In this document: one piece after another, positions 35,006 to 49,900 of the stretch
How the letters are laid out: each line of letters opens with the position of its first letter
How positions within the stretch are numbered: position 1 is the stretch's first letter
NCBI GenBank assembly: GCA_903813345.2
Contig: CAIIXF020000005.1
Span: forward strand, 15,689,375 to 15,753,374
DNA length: 64,000 bases
Source: Owenia fusiformis
Taxonomy: Eukaryota; Annelida; Polychaeta; Sabellida; Oweniidae
Direction of reading: 5' to 3'
Program-made: the position numbers and the translations under genes
Notes under the pieces: generated by a model
Told to the model about the DNA's origin: nothing
Database searches by the model: none
Seen by the model: the letters and a program-made list of their open reading frames with translations, nothing else

Positions 35006-36854
35006 AATAGTAAGTTAATACCCTGCTTGCAGAGTCTAGTTAAACTACACTCTGCCTACTAGAGACCATATTACAGTTTAGTAGCCCCGCCCCCATGACT
35101 GGTACCGGTGACAGTTTGGGTAAATCACTTTTGACCTACGCACTGACCTTCCACCAATCAGCGAGCTCAGAGGGGGAGAAACACCAGGGTTCAAAGATGA
35201 CATACGCTTATAATGTAAATCTGTATTGAGATGACACGGTCGCTGATTGGTCAAAAGTCGACAAACAAATGACGTCATCAATGGCGGTTTCAAAATTTTC
35301 GAAATACGCTTCGAATAATATTATGTTCATTTCTGGCGTGTTAACCAATATCATAGCTTCTCATTTCACATCAAGATAAAGAAAGGTGTACGGAATATGC
35401 CTATATCAATTATAACATCCCATCGAAGTGTAGTATTTGATAACTAGCCGATAAAAATTCGAACGAACGAAGGTGGTAAGCAAGAGAGGTAATTATGTCT
35501 GTCATCTTGAAACTCGGGGGCTTTCCCTCCTCTTCAGCGAGCTTGAAGAAACATGCGCCAAATGCGTTCTAATTAAATATGCGCATGTCATTGGTCAATT
35601 CCGGGCTCAACGATGACGTAAGAAGGAATGACCATATAAAGAACGTCGGTCAAATTTGGCCGACGAACACTGATTGGCGCGGTGAGTTCACAGGTTTATT
35701 TTAGTTTGAAAGAGTGAAGACGAAGCTCTCTTTTAAGAAGTGAAGTCAAACGAATGCAAAGGGTAGTAAGTTAAGTACTGTAGAATTCAATGATGGAGTA
35801 ACAAGATAAACAATAAAACAATAATCTCAACTTAAACATGGACTGGTCTCGTGGGACCTTATTTTCCATTTCTTGCAATTTTGTTTTCTCATGGATTTCA
35901 ATTGTAAAGATTAAACTGTCTACAAAATGACGTATAACTCTGACTTTGAATTAGTATAAGCTTACAGTATTTACATTAGGTCATCAACTTTGATTTCTGA
36001 AATGTATGAAAATTATGTTTTATGTAATTTTTTATAATATTGCTATAAGTTGAGGCTGGCATGGAATAGAACAGAATTCAGCACTATCAGAAATCAAAGG
36101 TTTTACAGTAACTATTTGAGAAATAAATTTCTGAACAATATGGACTAAGATATAATCTAAAACTTTTTATTTTATTTTGTTCTTTAATGCCCCCACACTG
36201 TATGATAGCTGTATATACATTGGGCTTACAATGCAGAAAACCACATTCTTGTAGCTGCAAGTTGAGAAAACCTTGAAGTGAATCAAAGTTCTTTTATGGT
36301 GAGGCAAAATATTTGGATCAGACTGAAATTCCCATTTCGTGCCAACCATGCTTTATGTTAGCTTGGAGATAAGCATTACTTTCCTTTTATAGCTGCCTTG
36401 TTCTTAAACACATTAATAAATATATATGATAACACGGCCAATCCAGAACATAAAATATTCTCACAATGTATTTTCCCACATGTATGCTCTCCATGAATTC
36501 TTACCTTTAATTTCATAATCTACAAAATCTCACAAATGTTTTCATTGTTTATCAAAGATCCCCAGATTTTCATTTATTTTCCACTGATTTTTCAAAATAC
36601 ATGTCATCTCCTTCCCCATCCAATAATTTCCCAATCCTTTCTGAAAATCACTCACGACTTTATGAAGGGGTCTAACAAAATGTGCCTTAAAGAGCCTTAA
36701 AGCCTTCATTAGACCCCCATAAGTTCAAACTTCCAATAGCTGCCCATCAATAATACTGACTGTCTTCACTCTGGTCCCAACAGAGGGATATATAAATATG
36801 TTTTGTCTCTGATGTACACTATAACATAAACTTCTCTAGGTCAAACTCTACCTA

Positions 36855-37130
36855 GACACAATGTGTTATCATTTAGACACAATGTGTTATCATCTAGACA
36901 CAGTATGTTATCATTTAAACACAATGTGTTATCATTTAGACACAATGTGTCATCATGGCACAGTGTGTTATCATTTAGACACAATGCGTTATCATTTAGA
37001 CACAATGTGTTATCATTTAGACACAATGCGTTATCATTTAGACACAATTTATCATCTAGACAAATTGTGTTATCAAGCAAACAAAATGTGAATTACATAG
37101 ACAAAATGTGTCATTGTCCATTTAGACACA
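36855..37130 (+). repeat. Tandem array, about 17-bp unit (ACACAATGTGTTATCATTTAG)
   Basis: Some fourteen imperfect copies with ACACAATGTG and TTATCATTTAG. Open frames in several registers on both strands are by-products of a unit without stops. Confidence 0.85.
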
Positions 37131-37299
37131 ATCAGGATGCAAATATACAAATACTGTTTTAATATACAATAAACTAGACAATGTCAATCAAAATACAAGA
37201 AATATATATGGAGAAACAACAAGCAATTAATTTCAGCTATTTGAATAGCAGTGGAAAAATTGAGATTCAGCTTTTACACAGGAAGATATGCTGATTACT

Positions 37300-37640
37300 C
37301 AATTAGTGCAAAATTAGTACTAAATTAGCACTCTGGCAAAAGTGCACTCATGAGCACTCATGTCATGAGTGCTAATTTAGTACTTATTCATGAAAAGAGT
37401 ACTGATTTATTATTAATATTATTAGTACTATTTTATCACTCACGATATGAGTACTCGTTTAGCGCTAAAAAATCAATGAAATTACTGTTATTTTATCACT
37501 CATCATATGAGTACTCATTTAGTACTAAAACATGCAATAAATCAGTACTCATGTCATAAGTGCTCATCTAGTACTAATATTTACTAAAATGAGTACTCAG
37601 TTAGTGTTAAAATGCCATGAGTACTATTTAAGTACTCGGC
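37300..37640. repeat. Cluster of GAGTACTCAT / TAGTACTAA palindromic words
   Basis: About ten copies of GAGTACT(C) and six of TAGTACTA or close variants, alternating irregularly over 340 bp, so the region is rich in short self-complementary stretches. Confidence 0.7.
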
Positions 37641-37911
37641 ATATCTCCCTGTGTACTTTATGTTAGAACTAATGCTGCTCTTGAATTGCGTTTGATACAC
37701 AAATGCATAAAATGTATTTAAAATTTCAAATGTACATGTTTGTAAGCAAGGGAATATACCATAATTTTAGGCAATATTTCAAGCTAGAACACTGTCTCAA
37801 CATTGTTCATTACCATGTAATGTTGCGATACAGTGTCACCCTATACCATGATGTTATTACTTTACTTTGACATCACACTACTATGTAGTCACACTAAACT
37901 ACAATGTCACA

Positions 37912-40900
37912 CTATGCTGCACACTCAACACCATCTTGGAGTGCTGTGCCTGGGAAACTTGTACGATGTCTACAAAAGTCATTATGTTCACTCCATCCAT
38001 CCTTGACGAGAGATTCTACAATAAGATGGGCCCTGTTTGGCCAGATGGGGTTGGGCTCGAGGTTGAGTGTGTCTGCAATGCGTGTAGCGGCTACAGCTGG
38101 CGTGATATTCTCATCCTTAGCTGTCTGAAGTATTCTCTTCACCATCACATAAATCTGAAACAAAATGTGAAATATTTAATACAAAGCATTAAAACAATAT
38201 AACATTGGTGTGTAGTATTCAGATAATAGATGATGGACAATTGTACCAGATGAAAGTGGTGATCAGTAGAAGAGGTCATTTATAATTACATGTATAAGGT
38301 CAATTATGAACTACATATGGTTTATACAGTCATGAGAAATCATGGCCTTCTATTAGCTTCACACTAGTATGCATATTTCTGGTTGAAGACAGAAAGATGG
38401 GATAAGTATCAGAATGGGTTAATACAGTAACCTCATATAGTGGATCCAGACTTTTATATTAATCAATATTAATAACGCAGATGCGAGTAGGCAGTTACCA
38501 GTTTCGCCACCAGGTGGCTCGTTCGGGTCAGATAACATGGCGGGTATAGTAGAAAGTTCCCTTTAACTTAAATTACATCTGTTTTAGTGGTTCAATTTTT
38601 ATATAACCCTTATGTATCTAATAGTTATGCAAATTAAAATATGTCCAGTAAAAGAAAATGTTATCTGTCCAATACAAGAAAAGATATTTAACTTTTTGTG
38701 ATTTTGTAACATGGGGTCTATGAGGAATCAACCCGAACAAGAAGTCACATTTTCAAAAAAAAAAAATTTTCAAAGTTGAAAAACAATTTTCGAAACCATT
38801 TATCTAGACATACTTTTACACGAAGATTTCAAATATGACATCACTTTGACTGAATTTTGAATATTTAATGACGTAAATCAAGGTTATTACTATTCGCATC
38901 TAGTCTATTGATTTAAAAATGCTATTTTTTCATACCGAATTTTCCCAGGTTTTGTCAAAGTGCCTCAAGATAGCAGGGTCATTAGGCAGACGTCCATAAA
39001 TCTCACTAGCACATTGAACAATGCCCTGAAAAATAATAAAATGATGGAGTTAAACAAAACAGGTGTATTACATAACATATAAAGCACATCTAGTCAGCTG
39101 AGAGAGCACGATCAGTTTCCTTCATTACAAGAGTTATACTGATAAGTGGGATTCATCAGCAAGCAAAGGTGTAATTTCTGAGGAAAAGTTGACAGCTTAT
39201 CAGCTCAATAGAGAGTTTAAGCTTGCATATAAAATCGAAATGCCAAGCTATACATATGATCAATCGCCCATACAAATGCATTGCTTAAATATTTTCTGTT
39301 CATGTTTAGGTTGTGAAAACATTGCAAGCTTAAACTCCCTAATAACAGAATATCTTATCACATGTAAAATATGTAAATAAACTTTACAAGGAAAACATAA
39401 CTGAATATCATACCATTCTGTTAGCAAGAGAATCAACGATGTATGTGACACCATTTTCAGCTAGTAGTTCATCATCTTTGTCACAGCCTAACTGGTTATT
39501 GGCGGCACCACACACGATTTTAGCATGAATCTGTGGGATAGTCTCCTTTGTTAACACCTTTAAAATGAAGAAATGTCCATGAAATTTAATGACTCTAAAT
39601 GTCACTCGACAGTATCAATAGAAGGTAACAGCGGCTTTTATCTTCTCTTCCAAAATGGTGGATTGTAAATGTCCAATCAACCACTATGCTTCGTTTATTC
39701 TGCTTTGACATTTGGACCACACCAAGCTTGTTCCCAAAATTGTTCCCATAATATGTGAATGAAACTCTGCTTGAAGGACTGGTGTGAACAAGTCAGTCCA
39801 GGGTTCGGCCCCTGGCCAAATATTCTTTCATATCAATGTAGTGTTTACCATTCTGAGCATTTTCTAACTTACGTTTCCAACTGCACATGGGGACAGGATA
39901 TCACAGGGGTAGGCCAAGACACTGTTATCATCAATGGGCACTTTCTGGGTCACCAGCCTATCTCTTCCCTGTAACCATGGAAACATATACATCATCCATA
40001 GCAACCACAAGTAATATATATTTAAGCAGATAGCTTAACTTAAACTTCATAACTGTCTTCATTATAATAACAGTAGAGAAAGAACCCTATTATATTTTGG
40101 TGAATTTTATCCTCATAGTTTTGGTGACATAAAAATGAATAAAGAAAAATCATTTGATATTTACTATCAATCAAATATAAACTATATTTGACTTACGACT
40201 TGAGCAAATGCATCATTGACATCATCAATTCGCTTCTGGTTGCAATCAGTGACATATATGTGTTCCACCCCTTTTTCCAACAGGTCCTCAATCAAGATCG
40301 TTGCTGCAATTGAACAGCTTCCATTAAAATCTTGTAGCATGTGTAGCATCAACAATATTTACAAACATAATGTAATTTAACAATACCAATTAGATTTGTA
40401 ACTAATATAATTAACATTTTTATCATGATAAATCAGAATCAGATTTTTTATGAAATTATCAAAGCAATATATGTCTCACTAATTAACTACAATGGTGTGA
40501 ATTATCTCACTGAATAACATCAATATTTCCAAGACGGAACCCTGATTTTAAAATGACAAAATAAAATAAATTTCGTAGAAGCTGGCTGTAAATTTGGTTT
40601 GTACATGGGTTTTCAAAGTTTGTTGTATTTTTTAAATTTTGCTGAATACTGTGTAATGTGTAAACCAAATTTAAGCGAGCAACTAAGATAATATGGGTGT
40701 TTACTGCTAAAAACCAATGATGTGTTATGCCGTTACTATAGCAACAGGTCATCAATTGCCTGGATACGGGGAGAGATGTCTGAAACAAAGCATACCGCCA
40801 GTTATGCAGCTCAGGCAGTCAAACTACCATGGGAACAATACAAAAATGTAATCTAATCGAGAAATATACTCCATAGGGAAATGTTAATACATATCTATAT

Positions 40901-43900
40901 ACTTTTAAAATACATGAAATATGTTACTTCAGTTAAAATGAAAGTGGCATCATATACTAGAAGAAAGCTTAAAGAATGATATGATGAATGATATTGGCTT
41001 CAGTTTGTAAGCAGATAACTCATGTGTTGTACTGACCCACATTGCCTGTCCCCTGGATAGCTATTGTCTTCCCATCAAGCGAACCCATGTCCAGGAAATC
41101 TAGGGCAGCCTCCATGGCACAAACCACACCTAAAATGAACCCATATATGATTAAGTGATACCAGGTGTGTTATGCATATACTTGTTTATAATACATACCG
41201 TACAGGTCACTAGCGACGTCTCACCTTGGTGCATTGAAAGGTGTATCGAATGACGCCAGTACGACATCAGCGCACCGAGCTGCACCATGGCGCATTTAAA
41301 CGATGCATCGATTGGCAAGCTGTATAATTATAGTACCCAGCATAAGTTTTTGTTGCATACTTTGATGTACTGTAGAAAATAGAGGATATGGCTCTACTTT
41401 AACTCTACATGAGTTGTGACACTGAATTGTGACACTGGGCCTCTAGGAAGACCAGTTTTTGTACTGTTGGAGCAGAGAGTAATTAAAGACATAATGTTAA
41501 AGTCTCCACTGGGCCTTATGGGCCTTATTTTTTAATTTTAGGCCAAATTTTGAAGAAAATGGGCCTCAAAATTTCAAAATTTGGGCTCACTTCTTGATTT
41601 TAGGGGCCCAAAATTTTTTTCCCCTTCAATAACCTTAGAAAGGTCAAAGAATTGTTTTTTGGATCCAATTTTTCTGATTGCAACCACATGGTGACTGGCA
41701 TTTTGTCATCACATATAAATAATAATATCAAAGGTGCAAAGGCAATCATTGAAGAATCTAAAAAGCATAATTCTAACTCCCAAGAGAAGGACAAGTTCAA
41801 TCATGATAGAGAATTTCTAAGATCATAATTGTAAAAGCAATTTGAAAATGTGAAATTTGATATAGACTGTACAAACCAAATACACAGAACATTGACTTAC
41901 CATAAGCAGTGTACTCCGAGGGATTCCCTAGGCCACCATTGTCACTGGAAACATGGGACACATAGCGACTACGCTGATACATCAACATGATGTCCTGGGG
42001 GCAGATCCCAGCGCCATCTCCTGGAACTAAACAGAAACAAATTTGATCATGCATACTTATGGATGCAACATAAGGGACAGGTCAAAGGCTTGAACAAATT
42101 AGTTTTGAATTTTTTGAAGTTCAAGCAGGAAAATGACACCTGACAACTTCCACTTTTGACAAAAGTATGTCACAGCCTGTATGGACCACAAAGCTTACAA
42201 GCTAAGAAATTAATTCTCAATGGTCAATGACATTGCACTGCACTGACAATTATAAAAAGCATTTGACAGTCCATTTCCAAGTAAGGGAATCACCTAATAA
42301 ATAAATATAACAAGGCATTTACATGCAAAGTGTCACCACCTCCCATTTGTTACAGATGCCAAACACCAACCACTGAATGCCAAACACCAACATTAACTCC
42401 CAAACACCATCCACATAAAAGTTGGAGACCATAACATTTTGATGACATTAAAAGAGATAGCTGTCAAGTTATGAATCAGATGGGGAAAATGATTAAATAT
42501 ATCAAAAATTCAAAACAACATTTCGAGGTTACACAGTACTGTACTATTCTTTAACTTTTCTCAGCCTTACAAAATATCATATACTGTAAACTATGCTCCT
42601 TTCTTGATATGAATACTTACTGAAACAACCATTAAGAGAGGTTAGGAAATCTCCATAGTCGAAAAACATTTTCTGTCTGAAGTCTGGCACAAGATGCTGA
42701 TTTTCAGGTGGTTCAGCAATAATCCCCTTGCCTCCTCCATTCCTGCAAAACACATGAAATTGGACGTGTCATTAAATGCTCAATCAGTCTATAAAGTATA
42801 AATCAGCTATTTTAAAACAGTATGCACCTATGTATGTACCTATTTTCTTGAGGGTGGGGATGAAAACCAAGGTAAGTGTCAGTACAGGAAAAATTACACG
42901 TGACAGAAATATTTGAGTTTTTGGTAGGATTAAACACAGTATTTTTTTTTGGGGGGGGGGGGGAATCTGAGCATTTGTAGAATTAGTTTTGAGAGAAAAC
43001 AATACTGTATTGATATTTTGACCTGATGCCTTCAAATGACCCATTATTAAATGTAAGCAGCGTATAACTAAAGAGACTGAATGATATCAGCATATAGGGA
43101 TTGTTAGGCTACGTGTAAAAGTTCCAAATAATTCATATCAGTAGAGTCATTTCATACCATAACACACATAAACATAACCATTTTACTAACAGGTAGATGA
43201 ATGGGTGAACGATGTCCTTTTTACCAACTTCATTCTTTAGTAATGAACTGTGATACTAAGAATTTTATTTAATACGAAGAAAAATATTTTTAGCATACAG
43301 GTGTGTAAACAAAACCATCAAGGTTATTTGAAAGTCAGGTCAAAACAATAATACTTTTTGTCAACTCCACTTCAAAATGTGCAGTCTTAGAGTGCATTCA
43401 TTAAAGCAACATATTCATTATGTATGGAATAATGCATCAAGTTTAAGTTGTTTCTTTGCTAAATCCTTCTTTAACACGTAGTTAGGCATAATAGTGACTT
43501 AATAATTTAAAGGACATTTTACACATAGCTAGGCAAGGTGTGTACAATTCCACCCAATCACAACATGCTATAACCATAAATAAAAATAACGCATCTGTTG
43601 TATGGTTGTCATTGTGATAAATGGACTCATATATTAAAATTGATACTTTGCCAACTTGACCCTTGCAAAAGGTTTCATCAAAAATATGTTTTTTAGTGAT
43701 TTTGTATCTTTTAGGTGATTTTGTAGAAAATATTTTGTAATGTGTAAAAAGAATTAATGCCCGAGACTCGATGCATTGTGGCTCCTCAAAAAATTGACTG
43801 AGAGATCAGACAACCTGAATTTTTCATCAGTTGATATACATGCCTTGTACTTATATGGATAGCTGGCTCAATAATTTAGCAAAAACAAAACCAGACTTCT

Positions 43901-46900
43901 CTAATACTGGTAATTTCAACTAAAAATAAAAATGATCTACGGATATAGTCTTATAATGGGAAAATTGAGAATTTCCTACTTAATTATAGTTCCTGGTGGT
44001 ATAATAATAATACAATATTTGTTTTGAGCTAGCTGTATCCACAATTCGCAGAATATAAGCACTGATGAATAACAAACACATCATCTTTGTTTGGTAAATA
44101 TCTCTAAGTGTCCTTGAAGTTGTTCCTATAAAAGGTCTTTAAATAAGAGATATAAACAAAAGCACAAACAAATTCAAAATGAAATCAGCAATTTTCTTGT
44201 TTGCGGTATTGGTAATTGTGAGATATGAGACGAATTCTGCTGCATTAGCCGGTGGAGTGGATTTCTCAAGCCCACCTCTTAAAACAGGCAAGTTTGGAAC
44301 AGGGAATCTAAATTATAAATTTTCTGATATAAATGTTGACTTTTATCTAAGTTACTGGATTATTTAATCAAAAGTACACAATTTTGAATATTTTCATTTT
44401 TTCTCTTTAAAAGAGAGCTTTATCTAATCATTACTATTAGCCTATTTGCACCTTTTTAATTTCAAAGAAAATTAATTCACATTTTAAAATAAATTACAAA
44501 AATTAATTCACTTTTTAAAAATTACAAAAAGAAGGTTATATCGAAATCTATTTATGTTGCATCATGTATTTACATAGATCTAGTAATTAAAAATATATAG
44601 GGGTGATTTAGGATCAGAATTACAGATAATGAGCTTTAGTTTTAAAGAAAAATGATTATCATTAATTGTGAAATTTTACAAAAGTAAATTTTCTATTAAT
44701 TACAATACAAACCTATTCCATGACTTATGCTTATACCCCTAATTTGGAAAAATGGACGAGTCTAAAAATATCAAAATACAAGACCTTACACCCCTATATA
44801 TACCAATATATGTGCATGCCTTCATAAATAGTACGCAGTAAAACTTGATAAATAAAACATACCAAATAAAATACTGCGGGGAGGCTGGGTGGGCCTCAGG
44901 TCATGGAATAGGTTTGTATTGTAATTAATAGAAAATTTACTTTTGTAAAATTTCACAATTACATACAATCCAACCTATTCCATGACTTATGCTGAATAAA
45001 AAGCTATGGTGGAGGGAGAAAACCCAATAACAAAGTAAGAATAAGATAAACATATTACCATCCTACTGTGTCACACAACAAACCAGTCGTCCTGTGATTG
45101 AAACATCCATTTCCTATCCACAGCAGAATCCTGAACGGAGACTGCATTATGTCTTAGGTATCATAGTTTTGGTGAAAACCATATCTATAATACACTATGA
45201 AGCAGGCAGGTATGATGAACAAAAGTTACAACAGTGACAAGCCCCTATGTAGGTCTTCAAGGGCGTTACTGAAGTCAGACGAACTGAACAACAGAGCACC
45301 CCTCTACAATGCAGTAATGTACCTAACATCTCATCGGTGTCCTACTAGAATCCAACATCTAAGGAAGGGATAAACTTACTTAGTAGAATGCTGGATGGAG
45401 ACTGCATGATGTCCTAGAGATCCTAGTTTTGGTGAAAACCACATCTATAATGTACTAAGAAGCAGGCAAGTTTGATGAACAAAGTTACAACAGTGACATG
45501 CCCCTATGTAGGTCTTCAAGAGTGTTCCTGAAATCAGACAAACTGAACAACATAAAATATGGAGACTGCATGATGTCCTAGGTATCATAGTTTTGGTGAA
45601 AACCACATCTATAATACACTAAGAAGCAGGCAAGTTTGATGAACAAAGTTACAACAGTGACATGCCCCTATGGAGGTCTTCAAGAGTGTTCCTGAAATTA
45701 CATGAACTGAACAACAACAAAAAAAAAATATGGAGACTGCATGATGTCCTAGGTATCATAGTTTTGGTGAAAACCATATCTATAATGCGCTAAGAAGCAG
45801 GCAAGTTTGATGAACAAAGTTACAACAGTGACATGCCCCTATGTAGGTCTTCAAGAGTGTTCCTGAAATCAGAAGAACTGAACAACAAAAACATCCCCTA
45901 AAATGCAGTAATATCCCTGACATCTAACTGGTGTCCTTCTAGAGTCAAAAACATCTACACCAAGGAAAAACATAAAAGTTACTTGTTGTAGACAGCTCTC
46001 ACTAAAACCAGTTTTTGAAGATTTTATCTCTATCACTGTGACATTCCACAAAGAAAAGTTTGTAAACTTATTGTGGGAAGCCCAAGACCATGTCTTTGAA
46101 GACCATGTCTTTGAAGACAATGTAAGGGATAAACTAGTCATCCTTCTTCAAAGGACTTCATTTATGCTTAAATTAAGAATTTACAAGTACAGTATTTGTA
46201 TTTATAAGTATTTTATATACTTGTAAAATACCCTTTCAGCAAGGATGAGACTAGTGTGTAAGGCAAAAGAAGATATTGCTCTAATTTATACATGGCCGTA
46301 TCTTCCCTAAAAGTCTACTTTCTGCTGGAGCATTTGTAATTGCATGAGAAAAAAGTAGATTAACCATGATAACAAGATATAAGGGTAATGTTCTGAAGTA
46401 CCCCCATTTCTTGTAAGGTATAAACAGTCTGTGCCTAGTCCCTATGTAACCTGTATATAATGAACACCAAGGTTTGATAGGGCATTGTTTTAGGGACCAT
46501 ACTACTACTAGGAACTGATAAAAACCAGTTGATAGTTGAAGATCCACTGTAAATGTGGACATGGGGAGACCCTCAAGGCAGTCCAGACCAATATAGAAGT
46601 GTCTGACTTAAAGATCTAGATTGTAAAGATGGGTAAGTTGCCAAACATTTCCAACCGAATGAAACTATATCCCTTAAACTCTAGATACAGCTGTGTACAG
46701 TGTACTCTGTGTTCCAGAGATACACCAACACCTGTGTAGGCAGTAGACACTAGTATACAAAGCTAACATTGCTCCAAACCAAAGATATCTACAAAAGGAG
46801 GCTCATCCTACTTCCTAATAGTAGAACTTACCAGAATCCTTCAATGACAAAACAGAGCCATACAAATTGTTGGATCTACAAATCCATAAACCTAGACTCA

Positions 46901-49900
46901 TGGAGTGATATCTTAAGGTAAACCAAGTGAAACATGAAGTTGTCCTCAAGAACAGATGAGTGACAAATACCGAATCTCCATCTATTCATTACATAAAGTA
47001 CTGAACAGATTGCCACAGTTGTACATAAAAGTACTTCAGTATAATTGTGTACATCTCCTTAAAGATAAACAAATCAAGACAACATTCTATTCCAATCCAA
47101 ACTAAGAATTGACCGAATAAACATCTTGATGGTTAGCCTGTAGCGTATACTGTAGGTTGTTGGATCCACAATTGTTGGTCTAAAAACAATACAAGTAGGA
47201 TGTTCTACAGATTAATGGTATCTTCAGATGGCAAGGATATCCATCTGTAAAAGATAGTGACAGTAAAAATAGTATACACTGCTGCATAACAAAAAGTTAC
47301 TGCATATAGCATATAGAATTGCTCCTAAGATCCACATGATTCCTGACCAAGACCAACCTATCAGTTGCTCTAACCAAGTTTGCAGTTGACAGACTAGTGG
47401 CCTAGTGGTCTATTAAACTGATTAGTCCATCTGTTAGATAGAATCAAAAGCACATATCCTAAGTACTATACATAATGTAAAGTAGTACTACAAGTGTGTG
47501 CAGTAGCCTGTTGATTTACATGATTCATGAAGTGGACCATGTCTAGCAGTAGCTCTATCAAAATTTGCTGTTTGCAGGCAAATAGCATCTTAAAAAGCAT
47601 AGTCTATCCATCTGTCTAAAAGTATAAACAGCATATATCACAAAAAGACTGTTCATACAAGAACTAATGTAAATGTTTACAATAGGTTGTAATCTTTCAG
47701 TTGCTCCATTCAGGTTTTAAGTTGACAGACTAAAGGTAACTTTAACTGACTAGTTCCTCCATCTGTCTAAAAGTATCAAAAGTACATATATAGCATTAGC
47801 ATATATTCCTGAAGTATAAAGTGATGCGCAAGTGCACTATGCAACTATGTACAGTAGCTTGTTGGGTCAACATAAAGCTTGACCTGGAACAAGCCCTTCA
47901 ACTGCTCTATTCAGGTTGAAGTAGACATACTAGTGACATCTATTTGCAAAAAAAAATACAACCCATACCCTAAGAGCCAAACAGTAATCAACAGTAACTT
48001 TAAGTAAAGTTGAATTAAAGTTGTAGTTCAATGAACAAATAGTTAAATGGATCACAGAAAAAAATTACTTTGAGTGAAATCATTAAGCAAATCAAGCCAA
48101 ACTGCTTCATATATGTTGAACAGTTGAACAGATAACCATACTCACCAAAGTAGTAACTTTTGGGAGTGATGATGCCAGGAGTAGTATATAGATCAATCTC
48201 TAATAGTCAATACTGGTCCTAGCCCCAAAAAGCCACAGTTAAATGCTTAAAGATGTAATGAAGAATATACAAAAAGCATCTAACCAACCATGCTAATGTA
48301 GGTTATATCTCATCTAATGCTGGATGAGCAATATAAAACTAAAATTAAGCCATTTGAATAATAAACGCATGATACATACCAGTAAGCTTAGAAGTAATGG
48401 GTTTCCAAAAAGGACTCTTTAAGATGTAAAGTAAGAGTAAAGTTACTCTGTCTTAATCTGATAAAGGATGTCCTGGGCAAAAAATAAGTGCTAAATTGAT
48501 AAGAACTATATCCCTACCAAAGTAAAAGCTCTGTAGATTCTTATGAAATGACATAATGTATGACGTTGACAAAAACTGTCATAGTTGTTTGAACTCCAAT
48601 CTAATAACAGAAAAATAGGAGAACCAAATATAGACTTCAAAAGACTAAAGTTGAAGTAAATCTCAACAATCTCTACTTGCAGAGTGAAAAACTAAGCTAA
48701 TATAAGGGAAAAAACATACAGTCTGAGAACACCTCTTATGATGGAGGACTGTAATGCTAGATGTAAACTAAGAGGAAAATAGTTATCATTCTTTAATTTC
48801 ATGCTGTAGCAGAAAAGTGAAATAAACCAGAATGATTGAACCAATAATGTATCCAAAGTAATGTGAAGTTAAACTGAAGACTACTAACCTAGTAAAGCAA
48901 CATCAGTATGTGTTGCTACATAGTCGTAGAATAAGTGTCATACCCAAAGGGTAAAACTCCTTAAGCAAGCAAGAAAACATGGTTAATATAAGAAGCCTTA
49001 TAACATCTCTGAACAGAATTGTCAAAAACTAAACTTCTGCCAAAAACAGAGATTAGTTGACTGCTGATGTATTCTAAAACACTAAAAGTGTTAGTTACAA
49101 CGAAAAATAAAAACATGAATGAAATAGATGAGGTCTATGCCACAACTACGAATAAATGTAACTCTCCTTATAACATAGGAATAAGACTGGTTACTCAGAA
49201 AAACTGAATAAAACCAAAAAACACAATGTACCACTAACTACAGAAGTGTACAGATGTGAAAGTACTTCATACAAAGAGAGGCTACTCTGGAGTATGAAAA
49301 CAAAAACAAAACAATCAACTCACTCTAAAGCAAGCTATCTAGAAATGATATTGTTGAAAAGCTTATCTCAGCTGGAGAAATGCAAGTGAAAAACAAACTG
49401 CTTACTCCAAACATTGGATAGACACAAAAGTATATGAGTGAATAAAAACACTCATGAACTACTAGGTCAAAATTACATAAGAATTACACCATAAGAGTGT
49501 AAATCTAAAGGATTATTACACTGTCCTAATACTCTAAACAATAAAAATGTGTAAAGAGTGAAAGGAGTAAAGGTCACTTTTAATAAAGGACAAGAGTGTA
49601 CCTGGAGTGTTCCTAGAAAAACCCCAACCTACATTTAGTATGTATCCAACAGACCGAATATAATATTCGGTCTGTTATGATTGATATATTTCCTGTGGAA
49701 ATCTCGGTGATATTTTTTGCACATAAATTTCTCGTTTATTACAGGAATGTTCACCTTGAAAATTGGTGAATATGTTGAAGAGATGTTCATCTTAAACTAG
49801 AAGCAAAAATATTTGTATAAGGCGGGTACAAGTTGATATAAAATAATGAAATGTTCAGACTCACCAAAACTTCAGGATGTGTTTATAAGTACATCGCGAA

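Larger units (their letters stand above)
32770..37911. other. Intergenic sequence between convergent USP and dehydrogenase genes
   Basis: No protein-coding exon recognised. Contents: a small hairpin at 34606-34685 (ACACTCCCC...GGGGAGTGT), a MITE at 34866-35005, a fragment at 35700-35760 repeated elsewhere, and arrays at 36855-37130 and 37300-37640. The stretch 35040-35700 has higher GC than its surroundings but no frame. Confidence 0.55.

Noticed and set aside
36855-37130. Regular short repeats resembling a CRISPR array
   Set aside because: Units are contiguous with no unique spacers, and the window is clearly eukaryotic.
36861-37162. Frames rich in LCLNDNT or SFRHN repeats
   Set aside because: Simple translation of the 17-bp array in several registers.
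45869-46562. Frames of 60-90 codons inside the 6.4-kb element
   Set aside because: No motif of transposase, integrase or polymerase; lengths expected by chance.
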